From positions 1 to 20,304 of the IMG/VR virus record IMGVR_UViG_3300004369_000197: 20,304 bases of DNA; one strand, 5' to 3'. Position numbers and translations under genes: made by a program. A model generated the notes under the pieces. That model did not search any database and had not been told where the DNA came from. It worked only from the letters and a program-made list of their open reading frames with translations. The stretch comes from a virus. Positions within the stretch are counted from its first letter, which is position 1, and every line of letters starts with the position of its first letter. Of the stretch, positions 1-7,353 are shown in pieces.

Positions 1-264
1 AACTTCAGATTTGTAGAGTATAATGATAATATCGATCGTTGTGCGTTCTTTGAAGAACTGAACAACGGTTGGTATCAAATGTATATCTACCCATATGATT
101 ACATGTACTATCCAACCATCAGTGAGGAGAGGAAGAAATGGTTGGGTGAATTCCCCCAGCAATATAATTTCTATGTGTCTGAGGTAGATTATGATTACAT
201 TATGAGTACTTCAGATGATTCTACTAATACTTTACAAAAACTATACGAGAAAAAACTACCATGA
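1..264 (+). CDS. 3' end of an unrecognised phage protein (partial)
   Basis: The frame is open from the first base of the window and ends at TGA 262-264, so this is the C-terminal 87 residues of a gene that begins upstream. The visible part is rich in Tyr and acidic residues (for example YIYPYDYMYYP around residues 28-38), with no signal peptide or membrane segment. An internal ATG at 79 could be mistaken for the start, but the frame is open before it and the preceding codons read as normal protein (FRFVEYNDN). The stop overlaps the ATG of the next gene (ATGA, 261-264), indicating translational coupling. I do not recognise the family; it could be a small conserved cyanophage protein. Confidence 0.6.
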   Translation, partial: NFRFVEYNDNIDRCAFFEELNNGWYQMYIYPYDYMYYPTISEERKKWLGEFPQQYNFYVSEVDYDYIMSTSDDSTNTLQKLYEKKLP

Positions 265-428
265 AACTAGAATTGAGACCAGAACAGTGGCGTCTTATCC
301 AGACTGCGGTTCGTCGATACCAAATTGAACGATGTCTTCATAATAGTAATGAATATCAAGAATGTGGTGAAATACTTGACGAATTATTCGATTACGTCTA
401 TACTCAAAACAGAGAACAATCTACATAA
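261..428 (+). CDS. small hypothetical protein, 55 aa
   Basis: This ORF starts at an ATG overlapping the stop of the previous gene and ends in TAA, which overlaps the ATG of the next gene. The product begins MKLELRPEQW and is charged and predicted mostly helical, with two Cys (residues 25 and 34), and ends DYVYTQNREQST. The chained start/stop overlaps on both sides (ATGA, then TAATG) are the main evidence that it is real, because such coupling is typical of phage small-gene clusters. I do not recognise a domain. It is not membrane-bound. Confidence 0.6.
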   Translation: MKLELRPEQWRLIQTAVRRYQIERCLHNSNEYQECGEILDELFDYVYTQNREQST

Positions 429-544
429 TGACCGAACCTTATCCTGATGAAATGTTTGAAGAAGCAGAGCGTCGTGAAGCAGAAAAAAAAGCATTAGACG
501 CAGTAAATAAACTCAATGTTTATTTTTCACACGAACATCCCTAA
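428..544 (+). CDS. small acidic helical protein, 38 aa
   Basis: A 38-codon ORF starting MTEPYPDEMF, with a strongly charged helical middle (EEAERREAEKKALDAV, residues 11-26). Its ATG shares one base with the upstream TAA, which supports coupled translation. Its stop (TAA 542-544) overlaps the stop of the convergent minus-strand gp53 gene by four bases. No known domain is visible. Overlap with the neighbours and codon use like theirs support it, but its small size keeps confidence moderate. Confidence 0.5.
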   Translation: MTEPYPDEMFEEAERREAEKKALDAVNKLNVYFSHEHP

Positions 545-1293
545 GAACCACCTAATCTTGGATTATAAGCTTGTTTCAAGTAATTACTGATAAACTGTGT
601 TGACTTCTTATAAGTCATAATTCTTCTCATATCAGAGATAATAGTATCTAAAAATTCTGCTTTTACAACCTTAATTCTTCTTTTTCCATCATTGATATTG
701 ACTTCATATTGGTAATTAGTAACTCCAATTACCTCGGTATTTTGTAATATTTTCCCGTTGACATCTCTTACTGTTCCAGCATTATCTGTTGTAAAATTAG
801 TTTGCGAATCTACAACACCATAATAAACTTCATAAGTTCTAGATGGAGTGGTTTGTAGATACTTCATAGTAAAATTAGAATCAACTTTTAGTCCAGGTGG
901 TAAAACTAATCTTTCGTATTCATCTCTAAAAAGTTTAGTTTCATAGTGGTGAATCTCTTCAAGAGCTTCATAAGATCCATATTTTTCCAAAATATACTTC
1001 TCAAATGAAGTTGAATTTAAAGGCCACTGAGATCGATAGTTAGTAATATCATTAGCAATCAATACAACCCAATCATATCTTGGATCACCATAAATTGATG
1101 AAGATACTTCATCTGGTCGCATATCCTCAGCAATAACGTAGTCAGCAAAAGCAGTGAATACGTTTTTTAAGTCTCCACGAAGTTTTGGTCTTTTGAATAT
1201 ATTCTTTACTGCAATATACTCGTCATTAGACGCTCTAGTCGATGTTCTAGAAACGTAATTAAAAGATGGAAAATATGAAAAATATGATGCCAT
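541..1293 (-). CDS. 53: gp53-like baseplate wedge subunit
   Basis: The 250-aa product resembles T4 gp53, a baseplate wedge protein that links wedge to hub during assembly. Recognisable parts are the N-terminal MASYFSYFPSFNY and the central conserved block with IYGDPRYDWVVLIAND and NITNYRSQWPLN-like text (about residues 67-95), typical of the gp53 family where this Trp- and Asp-rich stretch is the signature. T4 gp53 is about 196 aa, so this version is longer, mainly in the C-terminal half. It is last in a minus-strand group with gp48 and gp4, and only one base separates it from the gp48 stop. Its stop overlaps the stop of a convergent plus-strand gene. Confidence 0.85.
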   Translation of the reverse strand: MASYFSYFPSFNYVSRTSTRASNDEYIAVKNIFKRPKLRGDLKNVFTAFADYVIAEDMRPDEVSSSIYGDPRYDWVVLIANDITNYRSQWPLNSTSFEKYILEKYGSYEALEEIHHYETKLFRDEYERLVLPPGLKVDSNFTMKYLQTTPSRTYEVYYGVVDSQTNFTTDNAGTVRDVNGKILQNTEVIGVTNYQYEVNINDGKRRIKVVKAEFLDTIISDMRRIMTYKKSTQFISNYLKQAYNPRLGGS

Positions 1294-1294
1294 T

Positions 1295-2863
1295 TTAGTA
1301 TCCTACATCTGTAAACGAACTATTAGTGCCAAAGGTCAATGGTATCAAATCTGGTCTACTTGGATCCGCTTCATTACTGTAGTCTGTATTATATATTGGT
1401 TCTAGCTCAGTAAATTCCAATTGCATCTCAATAGAAACTGGTTGACCACCTTCAAAAGCATTCCATTCACCATCTGGTGTATAATTGGTGGATATTCTGG
1501 TTAATGCACAGGGTTTGAATCTATTCACACCAGCAATTAAATTGCCATTATTTGTTACATATTTTAGTTGGAATACATGTGGTGTTCCTAAGAAGTATGA
1601 AGGAGAACCAGCTTTACCAACTGTTTGTGCCCCTGTACTTATCTTAGCAATCTTTCTGGGTGCAGACCACTGTTTTAACGCACGAATGATTGTTCTGATA
1701 ACGTTAGCTTCTGTTGGACCTCTTGCAGACATTCTATAAGTAAAGGTAAATGATCTCATTGGACCAACACCCCTAAACATTAGTTCTGTGTTGGAGTTTT
1801 GTACGATTCCTCCAGCTCTACTCAAGATAGTTTCTGGAGAAATATCAAATCCCATTGAACCAGCTAACATACTGGTTAATATTGGACCTAATGATGTCTG
1901 TAAGGCTGAAGAATTTCCTGCTGCTCCAACTAGCCTTGCATATAATGCAAGTCTAGTAGCCAAACTACCAACGTTTCCAGATCCAAGAATATTGCCAATT
2001 ATGTTTCCGCCAAGTAAAGCTCCTCCGTAAGCAGCAAAATTTTGACGTATGTCAGTTACAGCTGCTTGACTTAATGCAGAAAAATTATCTTCTTTCCATG
2101 ATGCTGCATTACTGTCCTTTGCATCTTTAGGCATAGGCAAGTAAATATTTGGTTTGATTTGTTTTTTAAATGCACTTGTTCTTTGTAGTCCATTAAACAA
2201 ATCATTGAGACCTGCATCAAAGTTTGCTGCATATGGTGGTTGATATGCATAACAGCTTATAACTAATCTATCTTGATTTCCCAGAAGATCTAGTGGATAT
2301 CGCAGTGCTCCCCCCTGAGCAAACTTATTAAAGGCATCATCTAAAGCAAAATCATACTTATCACTTTGCACACCCCAACCATTGGGCCCAGTTATTCCAT
2401 TAAGAGGATCCTTGATAGTACCAATAAATTCTCTAGCAGCATTAAGGAAATCAAATACATTACTTGGGGCATTTCCTTGTTGTGCAGTCTGGATATTTTG
2501 ATTTGGAGTTCCTGGTGCTTGAGCTGGATCGCCTTGAGCAGGAGTTAGTGTCCATGCTGGCGCTGGTCCTGACCCGCCAGATGTTGTTCTATGGTAAGAT
2601 CTTACTGCGGTTTTAATTACATCGTCATAGTTAGTTCTTTGTGTTGGAAGAAGTGAAGGATCTTTTTGCACTTCAGCTCTTTGCCACACACCATCAACAT
2701 AAAGAGGACTTGAGTTCGCTAATTTTTGTCCGTTTGCATCGACTGGATATAAACTAGCAGATTGGGTTGAACTTTGGTAGAAAAGGTGATATTCTGTCTT
2801 GGTGCCATTAATTGTTAGAGTAACCTCTCCACCTGGCACTGGTATTCTCTGTTCTGTTGCCAT
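1295..2863 (-). CDS. 48: gp48-like baseplate tail-tube cap protein
   Basis: The 522-aa product fits the T4 gp48 family, the hub-top protein on which, together with gp54, the tail tube is polymerised. The C-terminal third holds the family-like pattern ALTRISTNYTPDGEW followed by a QLEFTELEPIY motif (about residues 450-490), found in tube-like baseplate proteins. A glycine/alanine-rich middle follows a Pro/Gln/Gly-rich linker (about residues 92-135), and the first 90 residues form an extra beta-rich N-terminal module. T4 gp48 is about 364 aa, so the N-terminal extension explains the extra length. The start shares a base with the stop of the preceding gene (TAATG on the minus strand). A role as another tube-type baseplate protein cannot be excluded. 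Confidence 0.8.
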   Translation of the reverse strand: MATEQRIPVPGGEVTLTINGTKTEYHLFYQSSTQSASLYPVDANGQKLANSSPLYVDGVWQRAEVQKDPSLLPTQRTNYDDVIKTAVRSYHRTTSGGSGPAPAWTLTPAQGDPAQAPGTPNQNIQTAQQGNAPSNVFDFLNAAREFIGTIKDPLNGITGPNGWGVQSDKYDFALDDAFNKFAQGGALRYPLDLLGNQDRLVISCYAYQPPYAANFDAGLNDLFNGLQRTSAFKKQIKPNIYLPMPKDAKDSNAASWKEDNFSALSQAAVTDIRQNFAAYGGALLGGNIIGNILGSGNVGSLATRLALYARLVGAAGNSSALQTSLGPILTSMLAGSMGFDISPETILSRAGGIVQNSNTELMFRGVGPMRSFTFTYRMSARGPTEANVIRTIIRALKQWSAPRKIAKISTGAQTVGKAGSPSYFLGTPHVFQLKYVTNNGNLIAGVNRFKPCALTRISTNYTPDGEWNAFEGGQPVSIEMQLEFTELEPIYNTDYSNEADPSRPDLIPLTFGTNSSFTDVGY

Positions 2864-3357
2864 TACTTACTCCAACTCCAGGCTTTGTGTTTAGGATACT
2901 TCATTCCCTTTCTGTCTATGAATTTTTCCGTAGGCAGAAGAGAAATACTGCCCCAATCCTCACTTTTTGGAATCTTATATAAGTTTCCCATACCACTATA
3001 CAAGTATCTATGTATAGAATTTTTGGGTACTGTTACACCTCTTCCACTATTTATCAGGCTTTTTGCAACTGCATCCCTGTAATCTGGATTTATGTAATGT
3101 AGATTCGATCCAAGGAATCCATCTTTTTGGAAATCAATAACAAATGCTAGAGGTTGTACATCCCAAAATTCATATTTTTCTGGAAACTTTGCTCCATATG
3201 AGAAAAATAATAAATCACCCACTGCAACTCCGCCAGTATCGCTTTCACTAATATCTGGTTCTTGTGCAGAAGCTAACTTAGATTCTAGAGAATTGATATA
3301 CCAGTCTCCACTCCTATTCTTTTTACCTGCTTCTTTTAGTATTTCTTCTGTTATCAT
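2863..3357 (-). CDS. conserved-looking phage protein of unknown function, 164 aa
   Basis: This gene lies between gp4 and gp48 and overlaps both (35 bases with gp4, one with gp48), so it is co-translated with head and baseplate completion genes. The N-terminal 25 residues are helical; the core has a hydrophobic, aromatic pattern GDLLFFSYGAKF, then WDVQPLAFVIDF and GSNLHYINP (about residues 47-95), and a basic C-terminus ending KHKAWSWSK. This Phe/Tyr/Trp pattern suggests a small beta-barrel-like fold and I associate it with conserved proteins in T4-like marine phages, but I cannot name a function. No catalytic motif or membrane segment is visible. A structural or assembly role is inferred only from position. 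Confidence 0.75.
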   Translation of the reverse strand: MITEEILKEAGKKNRSGDWYINSLESKLASAQEPDISESDTGGVAVGDLLFFSYGAKFPEKYEFWDVQPLAFVIDFQKDGFLGSNLHYINPDYRDAVAKSLINSGRGVTVPKNSIHRYLYSGMGNLYKIPKSEDWGSISLLPTEKFIDRKGMKYPKHKAWSWSK

Positions 3358-3796
3358 TTGAAATTCCTAGATCGTCTTCGGTCATGATCTTGAATTCATA
3401 ATTACGGTCAGCACAATATTCTTCTGCAGCTTTCCACTTTGCTTGATTTACCACCCAAGTCTCAACACTCTTTACCCAAGATTTTGTTTTTCTCTTGGGA
3501 TTTTTTTCAGGCATAACTAATTGTTTTTTTGGTTTGACTTCAATCACCATTGCTCTATTTTTTCCAGTGGAATCAACATACTTGATAAAGAAGTCTGGAA
3601 AATATCTATGATATTTGTTATCTAGTGGAGATTTGTATGGAATAAAGAACTCTTCAGACTGCCATTGATATACACTTTCATTCAGGTCACAATACTTCAT
3701 GAATTTTCTTTCCCACAAAGACCTATAAACAATGTTTGTGGGATCACCTTTGTACTTTCTTGGATACTCTGGTTGGTATTTTCCCTGATAAGACAT
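3323..3796 (-). CDS. 4: gp4-like head completion protein
   Basis: The product strongly resembles T4 gp4 (gp50/gp4), which acts with gp2 to complete the packaged head before tail joining. Shared text includes SYQGKYQPEYPRKYKG at the start, then GDPTNIVYRSLWERKFMKYCD, and a block with IPYKSPLD, HRYFPDFFIKY and VIEVKPKKQ. The PDF...EVKPKK arrangement looks like a PD-(D/E)XK nuclease-type core, as has been suggested for this family. I prefer the ATG at 3796 (157 aa) because T4 gp4 starts just before its SFQGKY motif; upstream in-frame ATGs at 3802 and 3814 would add two to six residues. The gene is divergent from gp54 and overlaps the next gene by 35 bases. Confidence 0.9.
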   Translation of the reverse strand: MSYQGKYQPEYPRKYKGDPTNIVYRSLWERKFMKYCDLNESVYQWQSEEFFIPYKSPLDNKYHRYFPDFFIKYVDSTGKNRAMVIEVKPKKQLVMPEKNPKRKTKSWVKSVETWVVNQAKWKAAEEYCADRNYEFKIMTEDDLGISNDNRRNTKRSR

Positions 3797-3819
3797 ATAC
3801 ATAGTATAAAGCATTAAAA

Positions 3820-3827
3820 ATATTTAG
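3820..3827 (-). promoter_or_regulatory. putative T4-type late promoter motif (CTAAATAT) for the gp4-gp48-gp53 block
   Basis: On the minus strand the sequence reads CTAAATAT just upstream of gp4, close to the T4 late promoter box TATAAATA. With transcription starting roughly 6-8 bases downstream, the leader would be about 15-20 bases long before the ATG at 3796. The same CTAAATA text occurs at 4740 in front of the gp26-like gene but also inside coding regions, so this is a tentative call. Confidence 0.35.
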
Positions 3828-4733
3828 ATGCCAACAGGAAGAGAAATTCTACAACGAATAGGTACACTTAATAGTGATATCACTAATAGTACTATTGGTG
3901 GTGGAAGAGGTAATGGTCGTTCCTTTCAAACCAATCTAGGAAATCCATCTCTATCCAATACATACAAAGTATCGTTGATGTTAGCAAGTGCTACTGCAGG
4001 TAGTGCTGGATCTAACCTCGATACTTGGTTGACTAGTGCTGGAGTTTTTGATAACTACGCTCCAGATAGATTTGATTTCCTGTGTGCGGAGACCATGCTC
4101 CCTGGAACTAAATTAGACATCTATCAGGAATTGGGAAGTAGACAGGGAATCCTAGAAGCCTTTCCTAAGAGAAGGGAATATACTGACATGGCTATGTCAT
4201 TTTATGTTTCTTCCGACTATCAGATATTGAGATTATTTCAAGAATGGATTAACTTTATCAATCCAGTTCACACTGGTGGAGGAACACCAACTAAAGGTAG
4301 TCCTGGTGGGTATCCAAATACTGCGGATCCAAATGCCTTTCATAGATTCAGATATCCAGTTTATTATAAGAGAGATATTGCAGTAACAAAGTTTGAAAAG
4401 AATCTAGACGAAAGTATTACATATGTTTTTATTGGCGCATTCCCAATCAGTTTAAATTCAATTCCATTAAATTATGACTCTGCTCAAGTAATGCAGTGTC
4501 AGGTTGAATTTAAGTATGATAGATACTTTATTGCTCAACAGAACAAACCACAACAGTCATATCTGGCTGGTGATTTCTCAAGCGTTGGTGCTGTTACAAG
4601 ATCCGCTGGACAACCATCACAACTACTTTCTGGTGGTCTTCCTGCATCTACAGGAGGAAATGCAAGAGGAACTACTAATACCAATTTGAGTATCAATGGA
4701 TCCGACCAAGGTATTAATAATGAGGTCGCATAA
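3828..4733 (+). CDS. 54: gp54-like baseplate tail-tube initiator
   Basis: The 301-aa product matches the gp54 family, the last hub-top protein added before the tail tube assembles on it. The pattern includes NTYKVSLML (about residue 44), then DRFDFLCAETMLPGT (about residue 80), FPKRREYTDMAMSFYVSSDY, RLFQEWINFINP, and FIGAFPISLNSIPLNYDSA (about residue 200), all typical of tube-like gp54/gp19 proteins. T4 gp54 is 320 aa, so length agrees. The last 55 residues are a Ser/Gly/Gln-rich tail. It is the first gene of the long plus-strand baseplate operon and lies back to back with gp4, leaving only a short divergent control region. Confidence 0.88.
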   Translation: MPTGREILQRIGTLNSDITNSTIGGGRGNGRSFQTNLGNPSLSNTYKVSLMLASATAGSAGSNLDTWLTSAGVFDNYAPDRFDFLCAETMLPGTKLDIYQELGSRQGILEAFPKRREYTDMAMSFYVSSDYQILRLFQEWINFINPVHTGGGTPTKGSPGGYPNTADPNAFHRFRYPVYYKRDIAVTKFEKNLDESITYVFIGAFPISLNSIPLNYDSAQVMQCQVEFKYDRYFIAQQNKPQQSYLAGDFSSVGAVTRSAGQPSQLLSGGLPASTGGNARGTTNTNLSINGSDQGINNEVA

Positions 4734-4739
4734 CTAACA

Positions 4740-4746
4740 CTAAATA
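4740..4746 (+). promoter_or_regulatory. putative late promoter motif CTAAATA upstream of the gp26-like gene
   Basis: This is the only real gap in the early part of the operon (4734-4771). It carries CTAAATA 25 bases before the ATG of the gp26-like gene, resembling the T4 late box TATAAATA. It could add a transcript starting at the tail assembly genes. The motif is short and also appears inside genes, so the call rests on its intergenic position. Confidence 0.4.
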
Positions 4747-4771
4747 ATCATAACTGACTTGATAAGACATC

Positions 4772-5491
4772 ATGCCTTTACCAAAGATTACTACATCTCA
4801 ACATGAACTAATTCTTCCATCTACAGGAAAACCTATCAAATTTAGACCATTTCTGGTTAGAGAAGAAAAGATTCTTATCTTGGCACTTGAAAGTCAAGAT
4901 CAAAAACAGATTACAAATGCAGTAAAACAAGTCCTTAAGGAATGCATCTTGACTAGAGGTGTTAAACTTGAAGAACTGCCTAGTTTTGATATTGAATATA
5001 TCTTCTTAAATATTCGTGGTAAGTCTGTCGGTGAAACTGTAGATATTATTGTTACCTGTGGTGATGATGGCAAAACTACCGTTCCTACAACTATCTTTAT
5101 TGATGATATTAAGGTAGAAACAGATCCAGATCATAGTACAGATATTCAACTTGGAGATTATACTCTTAGAATGAAGTATCCAACTTTGACACAGTTTATT
5201 GAAACCAATTTTGGATTCAATAAAGAAAGAAATGATGTAGAAGCTTCCTTTGATATTGTTGCTTCTTGTATTGATATGGTCTTTAATAAGGATGAAATGT
5301 GGTCAGCCTCTGAGTGTACTTCAAAGGAACTTAAAGACTGGATTGATGGTCTAACTTCTGAACAATTCAAGAAGATTGAGAACTTCTTCAAGACTATGCC
5401 TAAATTGACTCATACCGTAAAAGTCATTAATCCTAAAACTGGAAATGAAAATACGGTTGTTTTGGAGGGATTGACTGATTTTTTCGCCTAG
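4772..5491 (+). CDS. 26: gp26-like baseplate hub / tail assembly chaperone-like protein
   Basis: The 239-aa product resembles the T4 base plate gp26 family (T4_baseplate, PF12322), required for hub assembly. Typical text is MPLPKITTSQHELILPSTG, then KPIKFRPFLVREEKILILA (residues 22-40), and DIEYIFLNIRGKSVGE (about residues 73-88). T4 gp26 is 208 aa. Its position, directly followed by a 62-aa helical ORF and then large tail genes, parallels the tail assembly chaperone pair that precedes tape measure genes in other tailed phages. Six codons from its end the frame reads gaT TTT TTC, a perfectly placed -1 slippery heptamer; a slip there would extend the product into the next ORF to give about 303 aa (see the separate entry). 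Confidence 0.85.
   Translation: MPLPKITTSQHELILPSTGKPIKFRPFLVREEKILILALESQDQKQITNAVKQVLKECILTRGVKLEELPSFDIEYIFLNIRGKSVGETVDIIVTCGDDGKTTVPTTIFIDDIKVETDPDHSTDIQLGDYTLRMKYPTLTQFIETNFGFNKERNDVEASFDIVASCIDMVFNKDEMWSASECTSKELKDWIDGLTSEQFKKIENFFKTMPKLTHTVKVINPKTGNENTVVLEGLTDFFA
5479..5485 (+). promoter_or_regulatory. candidate programmed -1 frameshift site (T TTT TTC)
   Basis: The heptamer follows the X XXY YYZ rule in the zero frame of the gp26-like gene (codons GAT TTT TTC GCC TAG). After a -1 slip, reading continues CGC CTA GTA ATG and enters the 62-aa ORF in frame with no intervening stop, giving a fusion ...DFFRLVMSHID. No strong downstream hairpin is obvious by eye. Frameshifting here would mirror the lambda G/GT arrangement seen upstream of tape measure genes in many tailed phages. 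Confidence 0.6.
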
Positions 5492-5493
5492 TA

Positions 5494-5682
5494 ATGTCTC
5501 ATATTGATCTTGAGGCATATTATCGAATCAATTTTGCTTTGATGCAGTTCCATAAATATTCTTTGACTGAGATTGAAAACTTAGTTTCTTGGGAAAGAGA
5601 TATCTACGTGGGATTATTGAAACAACATATTGAAGAAGAGAATCTAAAAGCACAACAGAGAGCCGCAGCTGCAAGGTCATAA
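5494..5682 (+). CDS. 62-aa helical tail assembly protein, possibly the frameshift (T-like) domain
   Basis: The ORF starts at ATG 5494, two bases after the gp26-like stop, and ends immediately before the next ATG. The product is helical and charged, with FALMQFHKYSLTEIENL and VSWERDIYVGLLKQH, then an Ala/Gln/Arg tail. A short domain with a TrpGlu pair in a helix is the sort of text found in the second half of phage tail assembly chaperones. It may be made alone from its own ATG, as an extension of the gp26-like protein through the slippery site, or both. It occupies the place of T4 gene 51 (hub assembly catalyst, 249 aa) but is far shorter, so I do not assign that symbol. Confidence 0.75.
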   Translation: MSHIDLEAYYRINFALMQFHKYSLTEIENLVSWERDIYVGLLKQHIEEENLKAQQRAAAARS

Positions 5683-7353
5683 ATGGCACAAATACTTCCT
5701 AGTGTAAAAACATTTTCAAGGCCTGCAAGGGCTAATTTCGCTGGGAATTTTTTCGGTAGAAGTAGTGCTAGTAAGTTTGGGTTTTCTGGTGGCCCAAGTG
5801 GAATGCCATCTGCCATGGCATCCAGGGTTAGACCCGCTCCTTCTCCTCTGATTGGATCTATTCAGAATATTTCCCAGAGTGTATATGGTGGTGAAGAACA
5901 AGCGTCTCCAAGTATAGTCAATAGACTTGTAACGCAGAAGATCAATAATTTAATACCAAATATTACGAATAGGGTTGAACAGACAGTCAACACCTTTGAT
6001 CCATCTGCACTTTTAGGCAAACTTTTCAGTGGTGGATTGGGTCCACTGCAATCATTTGCTGATGGATTATCGCAACTAACACAACCACTGAAACAATTAT
6101 TAGACTTCGCTACACAATCTGCACAGATATTTGCGAAGTTAATTAAACAATTAGCCGATAGTGGACAACCAGCATCTACTGGAAAGGGTAAAGGTTTATT
6201 AAGTGGAATGAAAAACCTCCTCAAGGGAGGTACAATCGCTTTAGGTGCAGCATCAACTGGAATGGCAGTAGATACTGTCATGAGGGCACAGAGAGAACCA
6301 GTTGTGACTGATACTGGCTCTCCACCACCTGCTCCTCAATCTTCTATTCTCCCAGCGCAAGAAGGGTCTACTAAAGATCTGATGCCTGGAACATTGAATA
6401 TTGATGAGATCAAGGCATTCAATGATGCCATATTCAAATTTGATAGACTGTTGTCTGCAATGTTGAGACAACAGGATGCCCCAGAAACCTCTGGTGGGAG
6501 TACATCGACTCCACAATCCTCTGCAATGGAACCAGTTGATTCTGGTGCTCCTCCAGGTAACGTAATGAATGGAAGTGGCCCTGGTGCAGGATCCATGTCT
6601 AAGGCTGGTGCATTTACTATACCAGATACTGTTGCACTATTGAAGAGTGTTGGTGCTACAGATGCAGAAGCTGTTGCATTGGCAACCAGAAGTAAGTATG
6701 AGTCCACTGGAAATCCAATGGCTCATAATGATAGTTATTTGAAAGGTGGGTCGGATAATTCATATGGATTATTCCAAGTCAATATGATTGATAAACCAGG
6801 ATATAAACTTGGAGAAGAAAGAAGAAGCAGATATGGAATTAAAAATGAGGATTTATTTGATCCAGTAACCAATGCAAGAATCGCACTTGATATTCTAAGA
6901 TCTGGCGGTAAAGCTGGATTAAGTGCTTGGACTACTGGTGGTAAAGTAACTGCTTCCGATGTTAAAGAAGCAGAAGCATCTCTATCAACATGGAAGGAAA
7001 CTGCAGCAACTTTGGGTGCAAAATCAGTTGCTACTCATGGACAAAAACCACCAACAGTGCAAACTCCACCACCATCAACCGCTCAAGCAGCACCCGCAGA
7101 AGCACAACAGAGACAAGAAGCATCACAAACCATATCTACAGATGCAAGTAGTGCTGCAACATCTGAAGATGGAACAGAAGGTGATGTAAATACTACCATT
7201 TTACCAATCTCTATGGGTGGCCAACAACAGGATCCTGTAAAATTGAACCCTCCAGATTCAAGATCTTCTGTTACTATTCCATTCTTACTAGCTATGAAAG
7301 ATGATGTCCACATGATGTATTCAAGAATCGTATACAACGTTGTTGACGCATAA
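5683..7353 (+). CDS. tail/baseplate protein with a lysozyme-like (SLT-type) domain
   Basis: The 556-aa product has three parts. Residues 1-160 are Ser/Gly/Pro-rich, then amphipathic helix (NNLIPNITNRVEQTVNTF; LTQPLKQLLDFATQSAQIF). Residues 160-305 are a low-complexity linker with a possible hydrophobic stretch near 175-190. Residues about 308-425 form a lysozyme-like domain: catalytic-type Glu340 in KYESTGNP and the SYGLFQVNM motif (360-368), both typical of transglycosylase/lysozyme folds that cut the glycan strand of peptidoglycan. The C-terminus (435-556) is a Gln/Ala/Pro linker and a short conserved end. Following the gp26-like/62-aa pair, it sits where a tape measure or gp29 gene is expected, so it may be a tape-measure-like hub protein carrying a muralytic domain. 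Start and stop abut both neighbours. Confidence 0.8.
   Translation: MAQILPSVKTFSRPARANFAGNFFGRSSASKFGFSGGPSGMPSAMASRVRPAPSPLIGSIQNISQSVYGGEEQASPSIVNRLVTQKINNLIPNITNRVEQTVNTFDPSALLGKLFSGGLGPLQSFADGLSQLTQPLKQLLDFATQSAQIFAKLIKQLADSGQPASTGKGKGLLSGMKNLLKGGTIALGAASTGMAVDTVMRAQREPVVTDTGSPPPAPQSSILPAQEGSTKDLMPGTLNIDEIKAFNDAIFKFDRLLSAMLRQQDAPETSGGSTSTPQSSAMEPVDSGAPPGNVMNGSGPGAGSMSKAGAFTIPDTVALLKSVGATDAEAVALATRSKYESTGNPMAHNDSYLKGGSDNSYGLFQVNMIDKPGYKLGEERRSRYGIKNEDLFDPVTNARIALDILRSGGKAGLSAWTTGGKVTASDVKEAEASLSTWKETAATLGAKSVATHGQKPPTVQTPPPSTAQAAPAEAQQRQEASQTISTDASSAATSEDGTEGDVNTTILPISMGGQQQDPVKLNPPDSRSSVTIPFLLAMKDDVHMMYSRIVYNVVDA

Noticed and set aside
5862-6707. Minus-strand ORFs inside the lysozyme-domain gene
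   Set aside because: They are shadows of a codon-biased plus-strand gene, Cys-rich and without start signals.
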